Assembly (NCBI GenBank): GCA_047967505.1
Contig: CM106539.1
Source of the DNA: Dipteris shenzhenensis
Lineage: Eukaryota; Polypodiophyta; Polypodiopsida; Gleicheniales
DNA length: 64,000 nucleotides
Reading direction: 5' to 3' (one strand)
Shown piece by piece: positions 22,062 through 31,600 of the stretch. The notes under the pieces are model-generated. The model was not told the DNA's origin. It ran no database searches and saw only the letters and a list, made by a program, of their open reading frames with translations. The translations under genes and the position numbers were made by a program. The stretch's first letter is position 1. Every line of letters begins with the position of its first letter.

Positions 22062-22857
22062 TAAACCCTAAACCCTAAACCGTAAACCAAAACAACCCTA
22101 AATCCTAACCAATAACAACCCTAAACCCTAAACCCTAAACCCTAAACCCTAACCCCCAAACCCCAAACCCTAAACCCTAACCCCCAAACCCCAAACCCTA
22201 ACTCCCAAACCCTAAACCCTAAACCCCAAACCCTAAACCCTAACTCCTAAACCCTAAACCCTAAACCCTAACTCCCAAACCCTAAACCCTAAACCCTAAA
22301 CCCTAAACCCTAACTCCCAAACCCCAAACCCCAAACCCTAACTCCCAAACCCGAAACCCTAAACCCTAAACCCTTAACCCTAACCCCCAAACCCTAAACT
22401 CTAAACCCTAACTCCTAAACCCTAAGCCCTTAACCCTAACCCCCAAACCCCAAACCCTAACCCCCAAACCCTAAACCCTAAACCCTAAACCCTATCTCCC
22501 AAACCCTAAACCCTAAACCCTAAATCCCAAACCCTAAACCCTAAACCCTAACTCCCAAAACCCAAACCCCCCCAAACCCTGAACCCTAAACCCTAAACCC
22601 TAACTCCCAAACCCTAAACCCTAACTCCCAAACCCTAAACCCCAAACCCTAAACCCTAAACCCCAAACCCTAAACCCTAACCCCCAAACCCTAAATCCTA
22701 AACCCTAACCCCTAAACCCTAAACCCTAAACCACCAAACTCTAAACCCTAACCCCCAAACCCTAACCCTCAAACCTTGAACCCTAAACCCTAAACCCTAA
22801 CTCACCAAACCCCAAATCCTAAACCCAAACCACGAAATCCTAAACCTTAAATCCTAT
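22062..22857. repeat. Interstitial telomere-type array (CCCTAAA)n
   Basis: About 800 bases are degenerate CCCTAAA units, with variants such as CCCCAAA, CCCTAACTCCCAAA and CCCTTAA, oriented C-rich on the plus strand. It contains dozens of AAACCCTA telobox motifs, which in plants bind TRB/Myb-type factors and can recruit Polycomb complexes. It lies inside the transposon, immediately upstream of the transposase, and is not a chromosome end. Confidence 0.95.
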
Positions 22858-22904
22858 GAGTGTTTTCAAGTAATATCATTTATTTAAGTAATAGTTTTAA
22901 TTAG

Positions 22905-23822
22905 AATTTATAAGTAATAGTGGAATTGATAGTTGGGAGGGTGGTAGTGGGAGAAAGGGAGAGTGGGAAAGTGGAGAAAGGGAGTGTGGGAGGGTGGTAG
23001 TGGGAGAAAGGGAGAGTGGGAGAGGGAGTGGGAATGGGGGCGGTGGGGGTGGGGGTGGGAGAGTGGGAGTGGGAGTGGGAGTGGGAGTGGGAGAGGGAGT
23101 GGGAATGGGGGAGGTGGGGGTGGGAGAATGGGAGTGGGAGTGGGAGTGGGAGTGGGAATGGGGGAGGTGGGGGTGGGGTGAGGGTGGGAGGATGGGAGTG
23201 GGAGTGGAAGGGGTGGGGTGGGGAGTGGGAGTGGGAGGATGGGAGTGGGAGAGGGAGTGGGAATGGGGGAGGTGGGGGTGGAAGTGGGAGGGGTGAGGTG
23301 GGAGGATGGGAGTGGGAATGGGGGAGGTGGGGGTGGAAGTGGGAGGGGTGGGGTGGGAGGATGGGGGAGGGAGTGGGAGTGGGGGAGGTGGGGGGGGTGG
23401 GAAAATGGGAGTGGGAGTGGGAATGGGGGAGGTGGGGGGGTGGGAAAATGGGAGTGGGAGGATGGGAGTGGGAGGGGTGAGGTGGGAGGATAAGGGTGGG
23501 AGAATGGGAGTGGGAGTGGGAATGGGGGGGGAGGGGTGGGGGTGGGAGGATGGGAGTGGGAGTGAGACGTGTAGGTGGGAGGATGTGAGTGGGTGGGAGA
23601 ATGGGAGTGGGAGTGGGAGTGGGAGTGGGAATGGGGGAGGTGGGGGTGGAGTGAGGGTGGGAGTGGGAGGGGTGGGGTGGGAGGATGGGAGTGGGAGAGG
23701 GAGTGGAAATGGGGAAGGTGAAAGAATGGGCGTGGGCGTGGGAGTGATAATGGGGGAGGTGGGGTGGGAGGATGGGAGTGAGAGTGGGGTGGGAGGATGG
23801 GAGTGGGTGGGAGAGAGAGAGA
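22905..23822. repeat. G-rich minisatellite (GGGAGTGGGA)n
   Basis: Plus-strand repeats of GGGAGTGGGAGTGGGAATGG and GGGGAGGTGGGGGTGGGA run for about 0.9 kb. Runs of three or more G separated by 1-3 bases could form many G-quadruplexes. Both strands stay open in several frames because of composition, giving Pro/Ser/His- or Gly/Trp-rich pseudo-proteins that are not genes. A piece recurs at 27,712-27,815. Confidence 0.95.
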
Positions 23823-23894
23823 AGATAATCTAATAGAGAGGCCAATGGGAGAGGAGATAATGTTATAGAAGGACCAATGAGAGAGAAGCACTCA

Positions 23895-24041
23895 AAACCC
23901 TAGTTTTTCTTATATATACTCTCCTTCTCTCATTGTTTCTCTCATTTCAACAAGGAAGAGCAAGAGGAGAAGCAAAAAGAGGAGGAAGAGCAAAAGCAAG
24001 CACAAGCAAGCACAAGCATCGATTTCAACTTTTTTCCAGGT
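23895..24041 (+). promoter_or_regulatory. Candidate promoter and 5' non-coding exon of plus-strand gene
   Basis: A telobox AAACCCTA (23,895-23,902) lies 9 bases upstream of TATATATA (23,911-23,918). A purine-rich stretch follows and ends TTTTTCCAG, then GTACTG at 24,040, a plausible splice donor. If joined to the acceptor before 28,669 it would make a 5' UTR exon for the gene starting at 28,670, with a 4.6-kb intron spanning the palindrome array. This is inference from sequence signals only. Confidence 0.4.
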
Positions 24042-26100
24042 ACTGTTTTTAAAATTTGTATTCTTTGAAATTTTTGAAGGATAGATTTTTAGAGAGAGAA
24101 AAGAAGAGAGAGAGTCTTGCTGCCTCGGCAGCAAAAGAGAGAAAGAAAGAGAGAGGGAGAGAGACGAGAGAAGGGGGGGGAAAGAGAGGGGAGAGAAAGG
24201 GAGGGGGGAGAGAAGGGGGAAGGGGGAAAGAGAGGGGAGAGAGGGGAGAAGCAGCGAGGGGGGGGAGAGAGAGAGGGGAGGGGGAGGCCGCTGCCGCGAG
24301 GGGGGGAGGGAGGGGAGGGGAGAGGGAGGGGGGGCGGCGAGAGAGGGAGGGGGGGCGGGGATAGAGAGGGGGAAGAGGGAGGGGAGGCGAGGGTGGAGAG
24401 GGAGGGGAGGGGGCCGCTGCCGCGGCAGCGGCAGCGAGAGAGGGGGAGGGGGGGGAGAGGGAGAGGAAGGGGGGGGGGGGGCAAGGGGGGGGAGGAGGGA
24501 GAGGGAGCGGAGGGGGCCGCTGCCGCTGCCGCGGCAGCGAGAGAGGGGGAGGGGGGAGAGGGGAGGGAGGGGGCCGCTGCCGCGGCAGCGGCAGCGAGAG
24601 AGGGGGAGGGGGGCGAGAGGGAAGGGGGGAGAGAGGGGGCAGCGAGAGGGAAGGGGGGGAAGAGAGAGAGAAGGGGGGGGGCCGCTGCCGCGGTAGCGGC
24701 AGCGAGAGAGGGAGGGGAGGGGAGAGAGACGGGGGGGGGGGGAAAGGGAGGGGAGGAGAGAGGGAAGGGGGGGGAAGAGAGAGAGAGGGGGAGGGCCGCT
24801 GCCGCTACCGCGGCAGCGAGAGAGGGAGGGGAGGGGAGAGAAGGAGGGGGGGGGAAAGGGAGGCGAGGAGAGAGAGAAAGGGGGGGGGGCCACGGCCGCT
24901 GCCGCGGCAGCGAGAGAGGGGGAGGGGGGGGAGAGGGAGCAGCGAGAGGGAAGGGGCGGGAAGAGAGAGAGAGGGGGGGCCGCTGCCGCGGCAGCGGCAG
25001 CGAGAGAGGGAGGGGAGGGGAGAGAGAAGGGGGGGGGGAAAGGGAGGGGAGGAGAGAGGGAAGGGGGGGGAAGAGAGAGAGAGGGGGGGGGCCGCTGCCG
25101 CGGCAGCGGCAGGGAGAGAGGGAGGGGAGGGGAGAGAGAAGGGGGGGGGGAAAAGGGAGGCGAGGAGAAAGAGAAAGGGGGGGGGCCGCGGCCGCTGCCG
25201 CGGCAGCGAGAGAGGGGGAGGGGGGGGAGAGGGAAGGGGGGAGCGAGAGAGGGGGGAGAGGGAAGGGGGGGGGGCCGCGGCCGCTGCCGCGGCAGCGAGA
25301 GAGGGGAAGGGGGGGGTGAGGGAAGGGGGGAGCGAGAGAGGGGGGAGAGGGAAAGGGGGGGGCCGCGGCCGCTGCCGCGGCAGCGAGAGAGGGAGAGGGG
25401 GGGGAGAGGGAAGGGGGGAGCGAGAGGGAAGGGGGGGCGGCCGCGGCCGCTGCCGTGGCAGCGAGAGAGGGGGAGGGGGGGGAGAGGGAAGGGGGGAGGG
25501 GCCGGGGGCAGCGAGAGAGAGGGAAGGGGGAGAGAGAGAGAAGGGGGAGGGGCCGCGGCCGCTGCCGCGGCAGCGAGATAGGGGGAGGGGGGGGAGAGGG
25601 AAGGGGGGAGGGGGCGGAGGGAGCGAGAGAGTGGAGGGAGAGAGAGAGAGAAGGGGGGGGGCCGCGGCCGCTGCCGCGGCAGCGAGAGAGGGAGGGGGGG
25701 GAGAGAGAGAAGGGGGTAGCGAGAGAGAGGGGAGGGAGAGAGAGAGGGGGAGAGGGGGAGAGGGAAGGGGTGGGGAGAGGGAAGAGAGAGGGGGAGCCGC
25801 TGCCGCGGCAGCGAGAGAGGAGGGGGGGGAGAGAGAGTAGGGGGGAGATGCGAGAGAGGGGGGGAGGGAGAGAGAGAGAGGAGGGGAGGGGCCGCTGCCG
25901 TGGCAGCGAAAGAGAGGGAGGGGTGGAGAGAGAGAGAGAGAGAGGGGGAGGAGAGAGAGAGAGGGGATGGGGGGGGAGATCGCGGCAAGTGAGAGAGAGT
26001 GGAGAGGAGAGTGGGGAGCGCAAGTGAGAGAGAGGAAAAAGGTGAGGAGAAAGGAAGAGAGAGAGAGAGAGGGGAAATGAAGAGGAGGGGAGAGAGCAGA
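24042..26100. repeat. Polypurine block with about 17 GC palindromes
   Basis: The plus strand is almost only A and G for 2 kb, apart from palindromes of the form GCTGCCGCGGCAGC (for example 24,416-24,429 and 24,525-24,538) repeated about every 75-130 bases to about 25,906, some with a changed centre (GCTGCCGTGGCAGC). The spacer is GAGAGAGGGGGAGGGGGG-like. Two more palindromes occur at about 27,496 and 27,662. Very long frames on both strands here are compositional artefacts. Possible roles are transposase binding, cruciform or R-loop formation, or replication pausing. Confidence 0.9.
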
Positions 26101-26650
26101 CTAAGATGAGAGGAAACGTAGACTAGAGCGGAGAGGAAAGAGAGAGAGAGAAGAGTGAGAGAGATGAAAATTTAGAGAGGGAGGACACGAGAAAGTAAAT
26201 CTTACCAATGAAGAGGAGAAATGAGTGGGCGACGATCGAGACAAGATGAAGAGATCGAGATAGAAAATCTTACCAATGAAAAGGAGAAATGAGTGGGCGA
26301 CGATCTAGACAAGATGAAGAAGCTACGATCAATGAGGCATATGAGAGGAGATTGGTATGTGATTTAGTCTAAACTTAAACAAACAAAACTATAAACCTTG
26401 GTGTTTGATGAAAATTTAGAGAGGAAGGGCACAAGAGAGTACGATCGAGATAAAAAATCTTACCAATGAGGAGAAAAAATGAGTGGGCGACGATCAAGAA
26501 GAGATAAAGGAGAGATGTTTTGATGGAAGAATTTGGGAGCTACGATCAATGAGGCATATTAGAGAAGATTGGTGTGTGATTTAGTCGAAACTTAAACAAA
26601 CAAAACTATAAACCTTGGTGTTTGAAAAAGAAACGTGTGGAAACTAGAAT
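26101..26650. repeat. Approximately 220-bp tandem duplication
   Basis: The segments GAGTGGGCGACGATC, GCTACGATCAATGAGGCATA and AAACTATAAACCTTGGTGTT occur in the same order twice, near 26,222-26,405 and 26,472-26,620. No coding signal is seen. Confidence 0.7.
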
Positions 26651-26779
26651 TTCAAAATTTCCCGCCTTTTTTTAAACTATGAATCCTTGTGTTTGAAAAG
26701 ACAAACCTTGGTGTTTGAAAAGAGAAACGTGTGGAAACTAGAATTTCAAAATTTCTCACTTGAATCCTTGTGTTTGAAA

Positions 26780-26962
26780 AGACAAACGTGTGAAAACTTG
26801 AAAATTGTGATAAAAGACAACCTTGTGTTTCAAAAGACAAACGCGTGGATGTGAAAATTGTGATAAAAGACAACCTTGTGTTTCAAAAGACAAACGCGTG
26901 GATGTGAAAATTGTGATAAAAGACAACCTTGTGTTTCAAAAGACAAACCCCTGGATGTGAAA
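26780..26962. repeat. 53-bp tandem repeat, about three copies
   Basis: The unit contains GTGAAAATTGTGATAAAAGA and CAACCTTGTGTTTCAAAAGA, with copies starting at about 26,798, 26,851 and 26,904. It lies in the intergenic region of the transposon. Confidence 0.9.
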
Positions 26963-27139
26963 AGACAAATGTATGCTAAAAGCAAAACTTGTAGAAACTT
27001 CAATTTTAAATTTTTCTTTGTTTTTGAATTTAAAATGAGTTTCACTTTCATTTTTAATTTACTAGTTTAATTTAGACTATAATGCATTTTGTTTTGGAAT
27101 ATAAAGAGTATAATTTTAATTTTATTACATTTTAAATTA

Positions 27140-27830
27140 AAATTTTAAAAGTAGTTTAACTTACATTCGTTATTATTACTTTAATTTATTTCTTTTTAGG
27201 GAGAATATTCGTTATTATTACTTTAATTTATTTCTTTTTAGGGAGAATTAATATATTCTTCTAGGTAAATATTAAATTTTTAATTTTAAGTCTTGTTTTC
27301 TTTATTTTACGTTATTTTTTCATAAACTTTAAGTTAAACTACTTTATAGTTTTTATTATATAAATTCAAATTTATTAAGATTTTAACTTCTTATTAATGT
27401 GAATGTTCAATTCTTATGAGTTGTAAGTAAATTAAATATAAATTTTATCTTTTTTAAAATGAGAAGGAGAAGAGAGAGAGAGAGAAGGGGGGGTCGCTGC
27501 CGCGGCAGCGAGAGAGAATGGGGGGGGAGAGAGAGAGAAAGGGGTGGGAGGATAATGTGAATGTTCAATTCTTATGAGTTGTAAGTAAATTAGTTTTTGA
27601 AAATATAAATTTTATCTTTTTTAAAATGAGAAGGAGAAGAGAGAGAGAGAGAAGGGGGGGTCGCTGCCGCGGCAGCGAGAGAGAATGGGGGGGGAGAGAG
27701 AGAGAAAGTGGTGGGAGGATGGGAGTGGGAGAGGGAGTGGGAATGGGGAAGGTGAAAGAATGGACGTGGGCGTGGGAGTGAGAATGGGGAAGGTGGGGTG
27801 GGAGGATGAGGGCGGCAGCGAGAGAGAAGG
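27140..27830. repeat. Duplicated modules with palindrome and G-rich pieces
   Basis: A 53-bp AT-rich duplication lies near 27,166-27,245 (CGTTATTATTACTTTAATTT twice). A roughly 160-bp unit, containing AATGTTCAATTCTTATGAGT, an AT-rich stretch, a GA tract and the GC palindrome, occurs at about 27,400-27,552 and 27,556-27,720. It is followed by a fragment of the 23-kb G-rich minisatellite. Confidence 0.8.
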
Positions 27831-27868
27831 GGGGGAGAGAAGGGGGGGAGAGAGAGAGAGAAAGGGGT

Positions 27869-27916
27869 GTGAGTTTAAAAAAGATAAAATATAAATTTTA
27901 TCTTTTTTAAACTCAC
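27869..27916. repeat. Perfect 22-bp inverted repeat, 4-base loop
   Basis: GTGAGTTTAAAAAAGATAAA, followed by AT, is repeated exactly inverted after the loop ATAA, giving a strong potential hairpin or cruciform. It lies upstream of the plus-strand gene. Confidence 0.9.
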
Positions 27917-28397
27917 AACCTTAGTGTATTAAAAAGAATAATGGAAAGATTATTTTTTGCTTTTAATTCGCAACCTAAGGATATTAAAAAGAACAATGGA
28001 AAAGAAATTATTTCTTGCTTTTCTTCGCTTCGACGGTTGGTGTAGTCTAGATTAGCATAGATTAGTTTGTCCTTAGAGGAGAGAACTCCAAAAAAACCAA
28101 TCAAAGCCATGCTCAAAATTTCCCGACTAGTTCCTAATCGGAGTCAGTCCATTCGTTCGCATTCACATTCGGTTTCACAGACACAACAACCCTACCATTT
28201 AAGCAACGATTAAGGTTTTTAAACTTTCAAGATGATTGAAAGTTGTATCAGTGGACATGACAGATTACAGTTGTGGAAGTTGACAGAGCATTTTACACTT
28301 ATATCAGTTGCGGGAGTTGACAGAGCATTTTGTACTTATATATGACAAACTTCAAATTTGTATTCAGAGATCATTGTAAATCCTTATTTTTTTTCAC

Positions 28398-28535
28398 ATT
28401 TATGCTCTAAGCCTTGTAAAGCCTTTTAGGCTATTCCCAAAGCATTTATGCTCTAAGCCTTGTAAAGCCTTTTAGGCTATTCCCAAAGCATTTATGCTCT
28501 AAGCCTTGTAAAGCCTTTTAGGCTATTCCCAAAGC
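28398..28535. repeat. 46-bp tandem repeat, three copies
   Basis: Copies start at about 28,398, 28,444 and 28,490 and contain TATGCTCTAAGCCTTGTAAA and GCCTTTTAGGCTATTCCCAA. The array ends about 135 bases upstream of the start codon at 28,670. Confidence 0.95.
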
Positions 28536-28669
28536 ATGAAATTGATACTTATATGATTGGGAAGAATACAAACTGGAGGTGTATTAATGGGACTCATTGT
28601 ACTTTTGATTTTTCAAAGTAATTGTAGTTTGTCAAAGTACTTAAAATTTGTGTTGTGCTTGAATACAGG

Positions 28670-31600
28670 ATGGATCTTGAGGCTACAGCATTTGTCAATG
28701 GTATGTCACTGAAATACAATGGAAGAATTTATGCCCCAAAGGACTTCACAAACTGGACAGTTGTTGACACAACAAAGAAAGCATGGTTCTTGGTCTTAAG
28801 TAAAGGAAATCTCATTCTAGTGATGACAAAGAGAGAGTTGGAGAAAGATGAGTGCGCATCAAATGTATCTTTCTCCAAGAGCAATTTGATTCAAGGGGGC
28901 ACCTTAGTAGGAATAAAAATTGAAAAAGACAGCACTACAATGATGATTTACACAAAGTCAAGAATGAGCAACAGATCGTTTCTTCTTTCTAAGAAAGATG
29001 CAATGCACTTTGTGATGCCGCCGCCAAAAGCACCTAGATTTCCTGAATTGGTTCCTGCATTGGAGATCCTTCAACATGTGTGGGAGGAATTTCCCATTGA
29101 GGAAGCAAGAAAAATGCAGTCAAAGATTATCCTTGAATACTTTCAGGGTGTCATCCAACAAGGTTCAACTTCATTGGAGGGACCTAAGGTGCAAGAATCC
29201 ACACATGAGAAAGGAAGTGATGAGACACGCCATGTAGATTTGGTTCATGGTAATACAAATGAGAGAGGAAGTGGAGTGGATGAGACAGAACACATTGTAG
29301 CAATGGATGAGGGTCTTGTACACGTGGATGCTTACAAGGGATCTACATCTGAGACAGGAATTGAATTGGTGGAGACCGGACATGCACATGCATCTCAGAC
29401 AGAAATTGAATTGAGTGAGACACGACATGCATCAGATAAGACAGGACATGCACACACATCTCTTGTTCATGGTATTACTCACTTAGATGGTGTAACTCAT
29501 GAAGTTGATGGAATAACAGAACAAGTGAAGCCCTTAAGTATACCTGAAGTTGAGGCAATAGAAGAAGAAGTAGGGCGATCTAAAGCAGTTCACATTGAGC
29601 CCCTAAAAAATAAACCTCGACGTCAAATGCAAAAGGCAAGTACTTCACGAGCTACAGTTCCAAGTCCTATAACTGGAAAAAGAGGTCGTTCATATACAAA
29701 GAAAGGGCAAAGAAGAGAAGAGGAAGAACATGAAGAGGATGCGGAGGGTCTTGAAATGGAGTCAGATCTAGAAGCAGAAATGTTATCAATGAAGAACCTA
29801 AATCTTCGCTTGAATGAGGCTGTGACAGATGAGGATCCAGGATATATATGGGGCCAGAAGACTCAAGTTATACATGCTTCATCAGTGGTCAAAGCAAGTG
29901 TCTTCACCAACAGCAGGACCTTAGATACAGCCTATGCTGAAAAGATTTTTCAGGCTTTGATTGATGGAAAAAAACCAGTTGTTTCTAATTTGGTACTCCG
30001 TCCAAGAACATTTTGGCCAGTCATGGGAGATTATAGTCAATCCATCAATTTCTCTCAGCCTATAGATTTTGAGATGCAATTCACTAAGTTCCTCGGAAAA
30101 CAAGTTCCCTCACTTCAAGAAGGACAGAGTTCAGTGAATGATCCAGAACGACATATAAGGGATGCCAAGAGAAATTTCTTAGCTCATTGTACATTTGAGG
30201 CAATAGATGGTCAGCACTATGCCTATGCTTGTAATGAGCGCTCTAGAGATGCATACAAGAAAGGAGAAATTACTTATCAAACTTTCGCGAGTGTGCCTCA
30301 ATTTCACTACTATTCTGCATGCATCTGTATCTTCAAGAACGAGAAGAAATATTTGATTGAGTCGGAAAGACTTAATCATGACATTTATGCACTACGAAAA
30401 ATCACCTCCACTTCAGAGATGTTGCTCAAAGCTAGGACCATATGGAAAACTTTTAATTCTCCTTTGACCACTCTCAAAAGAACTGCAACTAAAGTGGAAG
30501 CGGATAATCTTGTTGACTTCTACACATGCTTGAGTGCCATTGTACCAAGGGGAAAGCAGGAAAGAGCTGAGGTGATTACAAGCTTCAAGACAGTAAGGGA
30601 TAGGTATCAAGACTACACAAGCATACTTTTCCGTAGTGATGAAGTTTTTCATCAGATCAAAGACGTGTGTCTTGCATGTGAGAAAGGAGATGTTACATAT
30701 GAGGCTCCATCATTGATTAAAGAGAAGGCAAAGAAGATTGAGAAAAAAGAGATGACAGCTCGGATGTGGAGGCCTTTAAGAAACCTACCAGATAAATACG
30801 CAAGTCTTGCTGCAGAGAAATTAATGTCAAAAGAATGGTTTTTTGGCAAAAAGGATAAAGATCATTGCATGGAAGATAACATCATCCAACAGGTGAAGCG
30901 TGATGCCGTAAAGAGTGCAATTGAATATTTATTGGGAGAAAAAAATATTCCAATCAGCCAATGTAAAATTGATCATAACATTGTGAGGCAGATGGCATCA
31001 GCTTTACCGTCAGCTAAACAGAAGGCTTGGGCGCATAAATGGGTGAAGGTAGAAGATGATGGATCTGAAATTACTCCCTCTATGAGAAATGACATTCCGG
31101 AAAATGTGTATGCATATGCACAAAAAGTCATCAATAACCACACTCTCAGAAAAGAAAAGACTTTGAACAAGGGCTTTTATTTCATACATGAAATCATTTC
31201 AGAGTCTGGAAAGAGTGTTGAGTGCAAGGGAGTTTCATTGAGTGATTTTTTGTCCGACGACACTGCTTGGGAGAGACCTCAGCTTTTCTTTGTCTATGAA
31301 ATATCAGCGGATGACATCCGTCCACTCCTTGACAGAATATTACAAACCACCATTGGTAGAGTGGGACAATGTAATATAGTCATATTTGCTGATAAAGATG
31401 ACAAGGAACAAATGTCTGCTACCCTAGAAAAACAATATGGCAATGAGCTCAAGATTTACAATGGGATATACTCAAGAAAAAGGGACAAGAGAGAATGCGG
31501 TCTCAAGATACAGAGTCTGGAAACCTTTTTCTTGTGCATGAAGAGCCCTTATAATGATCACTCCTTACAAAACAATATAAGAGGGAATGCAAAGAGATTG

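Noticed and set aside
22062-22857. A true chromosome end
   Set aside because: The array is degenerate, only about 800 bp long, and has unique sequence with genes on both sides.
22901-23891. Frames of 314-327 codons rich in Pro, Ser and His, and Gly/Trp-rich frames on the other strand
   Set aside because: They are compositional artefacts of the G-rich minisatellite, with several overlapping frames open at once.
23910-26027. Very long open frames (up to about 690 codons) on both strands
   Set aside because: They are Pro/Ser/Leu-, Arg/Glu- or Ala-rich translations of the polypurine and palindrome repeats. They overlap each other in several frames and follow the repeat period, so they reflect composition.
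28398-28535. CRISPR-like array
   Set aside because: The three 46-bp units are directly adjacent without spacers, in a plant transposon. It is an ordinary tandem repeat.
28655-28669. A GTG start five codons upstream of the fusion gene ATG
   Set aside because: This is a eukaryotic gene. The ATG at 28,670 follows an acceptor-like TACAG and is the natural start.
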